Assembly (NCBI GenBank): GCA_022376515.1
Contig: WTXI01000352.1
Location: 1-35,669 of the forward strand
Length of the DNA stretch: 35,669 nucleotides
DNA from: Lactifluus volemus
Taxonomy: Eukaryota; Basidiomycota; Agaricomycetes; Russulales; Russulaceae
Direction of reading: 5' to 3'
Under the pieces are notes generated by a model. It was not told the origin of the DNA, did not search any database, and saw only the letters and a list, made by a program, of their open reading frames with translations. Of this stretch, positions 1-9,614 are shown one piece after another; within the stretch, counting starts at the first letter, position 1; each line of letters opens with the position of its first letter. Made by a program: the position numbers and the translations under genes.

Positions 1-312
1 CAACTCAATGGAATGGACGAACGTCGGACCCTACTGAAAGGCGTGAGTGGGTACCGCGACCGTGCGCTGGCCCATGTAGTCGCAGCATTGCACACGCTAG
101 AAACAATGGCGGAGGACATGGAAGAGCTTCGTGAGCGCGTCGCTGCACCCGAGCTCGTCGGAGATGCCATACCAATAGACGTACATATGAAGAGCCTCAA
201 AAGCGGGCTGGAGAGGTTGAAGGGGCGACGGACGGGCACGAAACAGTTGGAAGAGAAGATCGTGAATCAAATATTGGGGTCTGTGGACGAGGTCAAAGTT
301 GCACGCGGTTAG
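1..312 (+). CDS. 3' end of an unrecognised gene, partial at left edge
   Basis: The frame is open from the first base and ends with TAG at 310-312, so this is the last exon of a gene that starts outside the window. The visible part, about 103 residues, is charged and helical, with heptad-like leucines (for example ETMAEDMEELRERV and MKSLKSGLERLKGRR), as in a coiled coil. The in-frame ATG at 13 is probably internal. I do not recognise the family. The stop is followed by AT-richer sequence and no further exon. Confidence 0.6.
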   Translation, partial: QLNGMDERRTLLKGVSGYRDRALAHVVAALHTLETMAEDMEELRERVAAPELVGDAIPIDVHMKSLKSGLERLKGRRTGTKQLEEKIVNQILGSVDEVKVARG

Positions 313-2107
313 TCGTCACTGGTCATTTATACATCTGTGACGTGTGTTGATTCTCGGGTCTACTTAGGCTAGGGAATCGATTATACTTTTTCCACCTATT
401 TATGCAGACTTTGGTTGGTCTCGTGCGAAATATTTACTCTTTTGTCTTTTTATTCCGACTACCCCCTCCAAATAGTAACCTCTTCGGATTACTCATGGTC
501 CAGGCGAGGGTCACAGGGACCTCACCTCTTCGTCTGGTCTGGGACATTACTGTAACGATTTCAATTTTTGGGGCTCTTAGTTGGCGGACTCGGAGAGTAT
601 CGGGTCCACTTGATTGTCAGTTGATCGCGAAGAGTCGATGATCTGCGGAAGGATCAGATTGTAGCAGCGCAACAGCATGGAAACCCGAACTGGGCAGCTG
701 ATCTCTTTGGGATCATGCTTCAGTGAGTTGGACCTTTCAGGTGCACACACGAATAGGACCATGTGAGGGTCGTGGGAAAAAAACGTGTTGGTGGTTTCTC
801 TGTAAAGGATCAACTGCATGGCGAGCCTTGGCGAGGGGATTCGAGACTGTATTTTTTTAGAGGCTCGATCGCCTGTGCCCAAACCCGTGTTCAGCCTCAT
901 CTTCTGGCCGAAGAAACCCCTTTCATTTACGAGTCAAATTTAGGGCTCAAGTTACTTATGCTTGTACCGTATGACGTAGCGAGCAACTGCAACAAAAACT
1001 GTAGGCTGTAGCCGACGGAGCAGTTTCCGAGCGTCTGTGAGCTATAAAAGTGCGCGATTTAAATAACTCTCGTTCAAAGCACCATCGAGGTATCGAGCAC
1101 CAGACCACCGGATGCAGTAGAACGTGATCATGATGCCGTGAGGTTTGAGCAGCCAAATTTTGGACCCGGACTTACGAGATCTCACTGATCATCTACCCAG
1201 TGGCCGCGGCCTCGAATTCATTTTCCGATATATTCATAGATTTGCGATATCCCGAGCTTGCTCGCAGACGTGGGCTCATTCGCAGCACTCTTGACGCCTT
1301 CAGGTCCATTTGTTGGTTGGTCGCCGCCAGGAACGAACCAGAACTTCTCAGCGAAGAGAAGCTTCGCATAGCGGTTTTCTCTTTCGAAACTTTCAAGTTT
1401 TGGCGGAGACTCGGACCAACTGAACGGACCATGGGCTGATCGGAAGAATGAAACGGTACCTAGGAATCCGACTTTTTTTTATATAGCTGAGGCCAGCTTT
1501 TTTGTTCAAGCTCACGCCTAGGACGGTGACACCTCCGAGTAGACCATGTGCAGGTCTCCGTGTCATCCCCGTCGATTCTCGATCATCCCTAGTCCGAGGG
1601 CTCGTATCATTCGCTGAATATTTTGGTCTCGTACCCATCCAACAATACTTTGGCGGTATGAGGATAGTGATCGGGCTTGAAGGCGAAGAATAATATTGAA
1701 GCTTCTGCTAAGTTTCATCTCACTCGTTCTTGCTGAAGTGTCCTTGGGAAGCGGTCTTCGGTTAATCCTTTCCGCCCGCATTTCAAGAGACCGTATTCTC
1801 AATCAACCTTCGGACGCATTGGACTGTCAGGCTGGGTCCGGAAGTTTATCTCACCAGGCATAGAGGGGCGCAAAGAACGCAGCCGATATCCGACGCTGTC
1901 CTGGGTATTGTTTTGCTTTCGCTTGCCGGGTTCTTAATCCGATTTCTCCGAAGCTCTAGAGGGTTGTGCGAGCTGTCGGATATGTAGGTCGGGATCACGA
2001 TCGAGGTAATTTAAACCGGATAAGATGAACTCTTCATATTGTCGCTGTTTCGTCACTCTTCCACCTTACCATCATCTCTGACAGCTACACGGGCAGCTCA
2101 TCCCATC
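313..2107. other. 1.8 kb stretch without a convincing gene
   Basis: Every reading frame here is short, and opposite-strand frames overlap each other, as expected by chance. No splice-joined reading with a recognisable domain was found. An 80-codon frame at 1200-1439 (+) is the most protein-like, with acidic and aromatic residues, but it lacks an ATG and has no partner exon. The last 100 bases or so, from about 2020, are pyrimidine-rich and probably form the promoter and 5' leader of the PX/PB1 gene. Confidence 0.5.
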
Positions 2108-4383
2108 ATGCCGGCATCAACGGCAGCATTTCTGAGCTCAATAGTATGCCCCCACTGCCATTACCATACCCCCTAGATTTCTCAACCGTCCTTGTCAGAG
2201 CAATGAACCCATAGGTCCCATCGGAGGGCCACTGCATAGCGACGTGAGTCGAGAGAGCGTTCGCTAGAGTTTCTTACCCATCTACCAAACAGTTTTCCAA
2301 ACGCCTGTATCATTTGCCGCCCAAATCCTTTCACGTTGATGACCTTCCGCCACTAAATTCGGTTCGTTTTCACCATCACTTGCACTACTCTCCGTTTCCT
2401 CAGCTTTATTCCAGCGAAAGAATATCACTTCGGCTTGCGTGTTAAACCCCATAGCGACACCACCACGTCTAGCCATACCGTTGACGAGTACGATATATGG
2501 CGACGCTGGGAGGATTGTCTTCTCTTTCAGGACATACTCGAAGCCCGGTATGGTGTTCTTTCCCGTGAGAAGCGACGACGTCTTCGGGCTGGAAAGAAGG
2601 ACGGCATATCCATACACGATCGTGCCTCGTCCTCTGAGACTTTTTCCCCCGAACCCAATTCCAACTCGGTGGCGAAGGATATTCACCATTATCTACCTAG
2701 GCTCTCCAAACGCGGAACCTTCTTTCGCCATTCCCAGGCGATTATAGACCAACGTGAAAGAGAGTTCAGTGCCCTTATGAAGGCATTCTTTCAAGAGGAT
2801 GTGCCGTCGCTTATCCAGGAGCTTCGCAAGGACCGTGTTATCCGGACCTTTTTTGGTTGTTGGAATACTGACCACGATATTGCGGTCGGGAAAAATGGAA
2901 AGAAACCAATAGCAGCACCCGATACCCGCACTTCTCCTGTCTCCCCGTCCGTGCAGTCCTCATTCTCGGAATCTCAGCAGATTTCCCCCATCCAGGACGC
3001 TCCTTCACCCGCTCCAGCGTGTACCAAGTACCTAGACAGCGCAACCTCTGAAGACAGACACGACACTGACCGACGATGGTCTTGGACTCCCAGTCCACTA
3101 TCATCCCCGACATCCCCATTTCACACGATTGATTCACATCCTCGAGCAAAGTCGCGGTTGTCGCAGATCACATCGGATTTTCCACCGTCTCTATCTAGTT
3201 CGGCACGCGATCGGTCCCTCTCCTCCCGTCCTGTTCAAGTTCCTCACTCACCAGGGTTAGGAACCCTTCCGGAAGATATGGAGCTTCAAGTTGGCCCACA
3301 TGTCACTACCTCATCACCACTGATCCCTCGTCACCGAAGGCCTTCCCCTATAAGTGTCGATAGTCCTCATCGTAAATGCTTCGTTTGGCAAGATGTCGAC
3401 GACGTCTTTCTGAGTGAGGACGATGTTCACGATCAGGATCTTCTGACACCAGTGGATAGCACGGGGCTCACTGTGACTGTAACTAAGCCCACCTCAGTTC
3501 CCTCACGTCCATCGAGTGCTGTTCTGTCCATTCTCTCATTGAATGATGACTATTCATCTCCACGCACATCCATAGAGTGGCCATACACAGCTTATTCCTA
3601 CGGCTCCCGCGTAGAGTCCGACCACCTTGACACAGACTCATTCCCTGATCCCAACCTTCCCTCTCCCGAGACCTACTGATCTCCGCGCCAGAAGCCGCGA
3701 GTGTGGAGGACGACGACTGCTTAACGGACTCTGAGGAAACCTTTTTCGAGACATACTTCGGTGGTCCAGAGCCATTCTTTTCCCCGAGCGAAGATGGTAC
3801 TCTTGTAGACGACGATACCGTTTCGTACTATTCGTCTTCAATTTCTTCCCGTGTCCGACCAGAGTCACCTGTGACTGGCTTTCCTCAGGTTATGCGCCGG
3901 CAGGAGGTCACGGCTTCCTACGTCGATAAACCAACAGGCGGGTTCCACGTCCCTTCAAGTTGGCCAGCGTTATCGTCATCCAAGTCGCCGCCCCCACAGA
4001 TCGCGTCAGCACCAGCGGTGGTGTCCAGCGTGCCGAGGCACGACATGCTAGTGGTGAAAGCTGTGCTGGACGACATGACTGTCATCTTCTCTGCACAACG
4101 CAACATCAAGCTCGCGGAGCTGCGCCAGCGTCTGCAAGACAAGTTTGCGCGCACAAAGGGCACGCTACTCCCTGGTGCGTTCGCGCTGGAATACGTTCTT
4201 CCCTCTGTCAATGCTACCAGTAGAGGGAAACGTGTGCGCACAATGAGCTGCGTGGATGCAACGAGCGCAGATTGGACATACCCACTTCCGTTGCAGAAAG
4301 AGGAGGAATGGAATACCGCCGCGGCGAGCTGTGGTTCTAACCTCAACCTTCGAGTAAGCTATCCCACCTTGCAGCGGCAGTGA
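2108..4383 (+). CDS. PX- and PB1-domain scaffold-like protein (one apparent frameshift)
   Basis: Exons 2108-2143, 2215-2243, 2293-2334 and 2404-4383 give about 695 residues. Introns (71, 49 and 69 bases) have GT..AG ends and keep phase. Near the N-terminus a stretch with RRWEDCLLFQDIL, then LPRLSKRGTFF, then IDQREREFSALMKAFF matches the order of PX (phosphoinositide-binding) elements. A long Ser/Pro-rich, presumably disordered middle follows. The last 110 residues begin VVKAVLDDMTVIF with LRQRLQDKF after it, as in a PB1 domain with its basic lysine. PX plus PB1 recalls fungal polarity scaffolds such as Bem1/Scd2, but no SH3 domain is seen. At about 3665-3667 (a CCC run) the frame breaks: the left frame stops at 3677 while the right frame runs on to TGA at 4381-4383, and one extra base would rejoin them. 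PX and PB1 are inferred from motif order, not from a search. Confidence 0.75.
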
Positions 4384-5088
4384 GACATCCAAAGCACCTG
4401 CGTAGGAAAGGAACTGAACGTGGCCGTAACTTTATACGAGTCTTTACATGTTTCACCCCTCACTTTGTATGTCGTGAAAATATTATTGATCATAATGTAT
4501 GCGACGTTGCCGAGCGTTTCGGCCAAGCCGCGGGCGAACTTTTGCGTGGTCGTGCTCCGGAAGAGAGACGACGACTCAGAGATGTTGCTCGCTTACTCGA
4601 GCACTTTGTTCTTCCCCAGATTCTAGCGATGTCCTTCCTGTCGTTGCACCCAACGAAGACTGGCTTGTTAGTTCATAGTAAACCACTCAACTCCAGTAAT
4701 TGATTCATGATCGATTCTTACCGACAACCACCCGAGAGGATCCGAGGAAAATGGGGCGAGCAAACGAGGACATAATCTACCGGACCCGATATAATGGGAC
4801 AGTGAGAGTCGTGCTTACTTCACTACTACTTGTACTACTGTACTATTTCCATTACTGGCTCTGAAAGTCATTCGTCGTCGTCGTCGTCGTCGTCACTGTC
4901 ATCACCGTCGTGTAGGAAAGAGAAAGAAGAAAAGGAAAAAAAAAAAGAGGAACACTTTGCTTCCGCGGAGAAATAGTAAGCTACAAATGCAAAAAGCATC
5001 GTCACGGCGGGAACTATATGAAAAGAAGAACGAAAGAAGAAAGAAAAGGATAGATATGACGCATAAATGCACACCCTCCATCCGCAGT
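4384..5088. other. Convergent intergenic region with low-complexity tracts
   Basis: This lies between the stop of the PX/PB1 gene (+) and the stop of the Sec14-like gene (-), so it holds two 3' ends. No coding sequence is convincing. It contains a (TCG)n run at 4872-4894 and a purine-rich tract at about 4910-5060, which reads as pyrimidines in the Sec14-side transcript. The (TCG)n run creates a short acidic reading frame on the minus strand (4868-5173) that I treat as chance. Confidence 0.5.
4872..4894. repeat. (TCG)n trinucleotide run
   Basis: Seven perfect TCG units plus a partial unit lie downstream of the Sec14-like stop codon, followed by imperfect copies up to about 4910. A second imperfect CAT/CTT/CGT triplet tract at about 5283-5330 lies inside the Sec14-like reading frame and encodes its acidic tail. 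Confidence 0.85.
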
Positions 5089-6662
5089 TCACGCAACAAG
5101 GCGCACAGCAGCCGCCGCGGGCGGATGCGAGGGGAGCGGAAGTGGAAGCGCGACCACGGATGCGCGGCCCCACGAAGACGCCGGACTAGTGGCGGTGGCG
5201 GTGGCGGCTACAACGTGGCACGAATGTACTTGTTCGACTTCTTCCCACTGCGCTTCATCAAGTGCAGCTACGAATGCGGCGGCGGCATCATCGTCGTCAT
5301 CTTCATCTTCATCATCTTCCTCTCGGTCGTGTTGTTCTTCTGGTTCTGACTTTTTCTGCTCCTGTTGTTGCCGTGATGGTGGCCAGAGCATACCAGGCAC
5401 GCCGAGTTCGCCTCCGAGCCAGCGTGCGCGACGCTCGGCGCGTCCGTCGTCCATCCATGGGCCTGCATTGGACAGCGCACAGCCGCCGCTGTGCATGTCG
5501 TCACACGTGCACGAGCCGCCAAGCGAGGCGGGCAGATTCTCGGGCGGGATGAGGTCGAGGAGCGCCGCCTGGTGTTGGTTCGCTCCTAGGATGGAAATTT
5601 TGTCCAGCGTGCGTGGGGAGAGCCACTGTTTGATGACGGTCCAGATGGCTGTGAAGGACGTTGGTACGTTGATGATGACCAGCTGACCCATGCTGTGTGC
5701 GCGATGTCAAATTTCCGGGGAAGGGTGAACACGACCCCGGGGAAAAGACGCACGTCTCGGGATAGTAATTCTGGGAGACCTCGAAGAATCGCCGCGCGAT
5801 GGACTTGAGTGCCCAAAACTGGGAGAGCCCAAAGCCCTTGAGATCGACAATGACGAGTGCCTGGCGTATCGGCCGACCTGCGGCCGTAGATGCCGCTGGG
5901 AAAACTTCGACGAGGAGAGACTCGATATTGACGAGAACCGTGCGCCAATGCTCCTGCGGAGTCATCTGACGATAGAGCCGCTTGAGGCTGATCGCACCAA
6001 AGTTCTGAATGTATACCGGACGACCGAGCTATACATGACGAACAAGACAACTGTCGGTCTCGGTTGCGTGGAGCTTGAGATAAGTCAAAAGGTTTTTACC
6101 TTGTCAGTCTAGGAAATGAAAGCAGCAGTCAGACTTGATCGCGCGTATGTGGTGCGTGGCATTGTCTGTATGTGTGGGATGGACATCTGGGGGGGAGGAG
6201 GCACACCTTGTGGAAACCCATTGGCCAACTCTCCAAGATTTCCTCTCGTCCAGGAAACTATGTATAAGAAAGAAAGGGATGTTTCAGACCGAACGGAATC
6301 ATACGAGGAACGATTTGCACTGCGCACGTCAAAAGGGTCAATACGGCGGTAGAGCTCCTCGATGCCGACGTCCTCCGCGGTACACCGCCAACGAATATAA
6401 TCGAGCATCATCTTCTTTGCCTGAGACGCATTAAACCCACGGGCCTTCAAGAAGCGCCTGTACACCGTCACGGAACCGAGGGGGCGTGAGAAGGGGGCAC
6501 ATTATGAATTTATGAACGGGGATGAACAAACGTTAATGTATGGTCATCCTTCGGCATGGTGCTCTCGCAGTAGGCGGGTTCGTTCTGTAGTTCGAGTCGT
6601 AACGCATCTAGCGGTTGTTGTTCAGAGGAAAATATGGACGCGGACGCGTCTATGGCGTCCAT
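5089..6662 (-). CDS. Sec14-like phosphatidylinositol transfer protein (CRAL-TRIO)
   Basis: Minus-strand exons, in coding order, are 6532-6662, 6328-6457, 6207-6257, 6100-6108, 5754-6028 and 5089-5692: exactly 1200 bases, 399 residues. Family members carry phosphatidylinositol and phosphatidylcholine between membranes and tune Golgi lipid signalling. The CRAL-TRIO N helix region (about 40-90) contains RFLKARGF and DYIRWR. The lipid-binding domain follows with WPMGFHKTDKLGRPVYI, VIVDLKGFGLSQFW, SQNYYPE, MGQLVIINVP, LGANQH, IPPENLP and GGCALSNAGPW, in Sec14 order. The start ATG at 6662 gives the usual short N-terminus. The fourth exon is only 9 bases and supplies the residues TDK. After about residue 282 the protein gains a tail with an Asp/Glu run (about 316-334) and an Ala-rich end that Sec14 itself lacks. 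The gene is convergent with the PX/PB1 gene. Confidence 0.93.
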
Positions 6663-7015
6663 GGGTCGGGACAATTGGTCAAGAATGTTTCGCTTTTTGG
6701 TTCAACCGTTATGCGACACAAAATGTAAATGGGTCGGCTGGGCTTGGAAATTGAAGATGTTAAAAGTACGTGCTACGGCTTGCCGCGAAGAAGTTTATCT
6801 ACTGTGCATAACCAAGTTTAATGTTTGTGAAAGGTCAGAAGCAGGTTGTGTGTGGGAAGGAAAGAGAGACTGCGTTGAATGCAATTTGGCACGGCACGGC
6901 ACCTCATGCTTAACACGAGCCAACACCGCACCACCGATAATGATCGCAGTGACACGCGAGATGATGTACAGGGCCACTGATACTAATGACAGGGTGTATC
7001 TATATCTACTTTCTC
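6663..7015. other. Promoter region of the Sec14-like gene
   Basis: This lies between the Sec14-like start and the carrier stop, both on the minus strand. It should hold the 3' end of the carrier transcript and the promoter of the Sec14-like gene. The longest frames (6634-7056 + and 6795-6977 -) have no recognisable motif and I take them as chance. Confidence 0.45.
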
Positions 7016-8421
7016 TTATTTCATACCCCTTCCCAACCGGTAATAAAACACCATAATCGCGAGCGCGTACTGTTCAAACTGTTCCTTTGACATAAACAAT
7101 ACGCCCTGAGAGAGCACGGCTTTCAAGATTTGAGCGCCCATACCCTTCGGAATAACATATATTTCAAAAAACCGGTGAGGATGTAACAGCAAGCCTGGAA
7201 AACCAACCTTGTACCAGCCCAGGAAGCCTTCCGTTTTCAAAACACGCGCCAAGATGTCGATCGCGCCCTCATCTTTCGGATCCAGCGCGCTCGCATGGGC
7301 CGGTCGCGGGAGTGTATCATCACCCTTCTCAGCTGCTTCCTCCTGGCCCTTCTTACGCGTCTGGATGCGAACTTTTGCCATGATGTACGGATACGTCACC
7401 TGTCGCCATACGTGAAAAAAAAAGACTGAAAACTCGAACGTTGGCACAACAAAATAAGACGTACGACCGTCGCGAGCGACTTGCTGGCCGCGCCCAGAGC
7501 AAACGATAGGCCCGGACCAAGACTGCCCGTACCAGAACCGTCGGCAACGTTGTCGCGCCCGGCCAACACGGCAGTTTTTAAGCGCTCAAACGCGCCATAC
7601 GTGATCGCCGGGTTGACGGTCAGCACCAGACCGGGTTTGAGACCGAGCCAAAGACCGGTGACGCCCTCCTCGCGCACAATCTCGCGGGCCACAGCCCAGA
7701 ATGAGCCATCGTTATCGTCGTGTTGATGTCCCTCGCCGGCCTTGTCTTTGCCGCTTCTACTAGGGGGCGCGTGCCGAGTTGTTGGCGGGTAGCGATGACT
7801 GAGACCGGGATGGTGAAGATTTGCGCGAGCGCGCCGGCGATCGCGCCCAGTGCGAGTTCGGCGACGGTCGATAGAGGCACAGCGGGTGATCCCGCTGGTC
7901 TTCGCGCTGCCAGACGCTTCATATACGACGTGCGAACGAGGGAGTAGAAAAAGAAATAGGCGTATTCTTCGGGGGGGGGGGGGGGGGGGGTTCGCGCGTG
8001 AGCACACCGAAAAAGAAAAAAAAAAAAAAAAAACGGGGCGGGAAACGGGGAGACGTACGCATGGAGAAAGTGTTGAGCATGGTTGCGGCAAAACCGCGAT
8101 AAAAGCCGGCGATGCCCTCTTCTTTGAAGATGCGCTTGAGCAGCGCGCGTACGGAGCGATCTGTGCTCGAGTCGGCTTGAATCCTGGTCTTTACTCTGCG
8201 GCGCAAGAGATTCAGTGGGTAAGAAGGCCTACGCCACGCCCAGACTGCAAGAGCTCACGTATCGAGGGGATAGACGACGCTGTGAATAAAAGAAATCAGT
8301 GCACGCCAATCGTCATAAGTTGTACATACGCATTGCTGAAGCAGCCACCGAGGGCACCCGCAAGGGCGTAGCCCAGTGGGGTGAGCTGCTTTGGTGGTGC
8401 CTGTTTTGATTGTGCGGCCAT
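7016..8421 (-). CDS. Peroxisomal adenine nucleotide carrier (PMP47/Ant1 type), one apparent frameshift
   Basis: Minus-strand exons are 8330-8421, 8259-8279, 8059-8195, 7465-7966, 7208-7399 and 7016-7144: 1073 bases, one short of 358 codons. The protein is a mitochondrial carrier family member with three repeats: YPLDTVKTRIQ (about 34-44), IPVSVIATRQQ, and TYPYIMAKVRIQ, plus GAIAGALAQIF and LGLKPGLVLTVNPAITYG. The altered second and third signature motifs and the stretch NTFSMQYAYFFFYSLVR fit the peroxisomal branch, which exchanges ATP for AMP to feed fatty acid activation. At the G5 run 7763-7767 (C5 in coding sense) the frame must gain one base for repeat 2 to continue into DGSFWAVAREIVREEG. 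No intron can do this without deleting the second signature motif. Exon 2 is 21 bases. The choice of peroxisome over mitochondrion rests on motif memory. Confidence 0.9.
7967..8058 (-). repeat. Carrier intron holding G20 and A18 homopolymers
   Basis: The third intron of the carrier gene (92 bases, GTACGT..GAAG in coding sense) contains a run of 20 G (7971-7990) and a run of 18 A (8016-8033) on the + strand. In the transcript these read as U18 followed by C20 just before the acceptor, an extreme polypyrimidine tract. Confidence 0.85.
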
Positions 8422-8616
8422 GGGGGAGGAGAGAATCAAAACATAGGACACGAACAAGTGTCCAAGACCAAGGTCGCTGTCACATGTAATGTCCGGACCT
8501 ACTTTACACGCCGAACCCGAGTGAGCCTAATTTACATGTTTAATTTCTCGATACTGTACTGTGTCATTTAGTCGTACATGCTTTCCCCTTCAAGTTAGTC
8601 CCAACATACGGTAACT

Positions 8617-9570
8617 TTACTCATCGACGCTCATCAGCAACAACAATTCAAACGTATCGTCACCTTTTCTCTCCTGTGTTCCACGGGCACCCACACCCTC
8701 CAACAATGCTACATCATCCTCTGGTACCGTCCAAAGGAACGACTCGGGCCTGCGCCTCGCCACAAACACAAACACCTCACCATCCCCACCAGCGCCAAAA
8801 CGTTCCCATCTGCTGCTGTCTTTCAAGTGCGTACTACGTACAAGCACGGGCACGAACGTGAACCACAGTCCGAACGCAGACCAAAATGCCGCCTCCTTGG
8901 ACAGTGAGCGAATCTTGTATGAGATGACGACTTGGGTACAAGCCATGGCTGATGCTGGATCGGTGAGATGCAGCAACGAGCGAAGCAATGGCGCAAGCAG
9001 CTCGGGAAAATACACCAGGTCACTGCAAATGACATGAGAAACCGGCGAGAGGCCGAGCTCATCTCGCAATGCCTGCGCGTGCGCCGCACAACCCCATGCC
9101 AACGGGCGTACCGTGACACCGGGGCGCCCTCGCGCGTTGGTCTGGAGCAGTGGACAGACCTCTGGTAGATCCGTCAGCACGACGTTGGCGTGTAAATGGT
9201 CAGCAGCTAGCGCAAGCCCCGCCACGCCGGTACCTGCGCCAAGCTCGACCGCCACGTCTTCCTGTCCAAAGACGAATCGCGGATCGAATTCATACGCGTC
9301 TGAATTGCAAACGTAAAGCATCATGGCATAAGCTGCTTCCCTGTACCGCTCCTTTCTGTCGGCAAGATAGAACTTGGCCATAATGGCGGGGGAGAATTAC
9401 CAGACCCTGCCGGCAATCCCATACTTGGCTATGGCTGTGTCTTGGGCTTCAGCGCCCAGAAAGCCGAAGGAACCTTCCCTACAAACGTCGAGGGAACCGA
9501 GATTGAATTGAGAAGTAGACGGGAAAGAGGAGTGAGAGATGGAGAGACCAGCCGGAAAGTTGGCGTTCAT
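8617..9570 (-). CDS. METTL21-like protein methyltransferase (Methyltransf_16)
   Basis: Minus-strand exons 9401-9570 and 8617-9340 give 894 bases, 297 residues. The join makes YGIAGRVW + EAAYAMMLYV, the family's usual N-terminal segment. An ATG at 9381 that opens a longer single frame lies inside the 60-base intron (9341-9400) and is not the start. S-adenosylmethionine motif I is ELGAGTGVAG (about 89-98), post-I is VVLTDLPEV, and the D-x-x-Y motif typical of lysine methyltransferases of this group is SDLVYF. The target protein cannot be read from sequence. The start at 9570 lies only 44 bases from the stop of the next upstream gene (arrestin A, same strand), so the promoter must overlap that gene. 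An alternative in-frame ATG at 9618 overlaps arrestin A coding and is less likely. Confidence 0.88.
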
Positions 9571-9614
9571 GAGAAAAAGTGATCTTGTTTGACATTGTTT
9601 GGTACCGATACAGT

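Noticed and set aside
1200..1439. 80-codon plus-strand frame in the left intergenic region
   Set aside because: It starts without ATG, has an equally long frame on the other strand, and no adjoining exon or motif.
3611..3708. An intron to explain the frame break in the PX/PB1 gene
   Set aside because: Candidate introns 3611-3708 or 3616-3701 fit the phase, but both frames look coding right up to about 3666, so a missing base explains more.
4868..5173. Minus-strand frame ending in an Asp run
   Set aside because: It is generated by the (TCG)n run downstream of the Sec14-like stop; no start, domain or splice link was found.
5189..5686. Plus-strand frame with long Ser and Cys runs
   Set aside because: It is the opposite strand of the Sec14-like last exon; the Ser run mirrors the triplet tract that codes the acidic tail.
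7740..7790. An intron to explain the carrier frame break
   Set aside because: The only GT..AG pair near it would remove IPVSVIATRQQ, the signature of the second carrier repeat.
9341..9381. ATG at 9381 as the methyltransferase start
   Set aside because: It lies in a GT..AG intron; splicing restores the conserved N-terminal YGIAGRVWEA segment.
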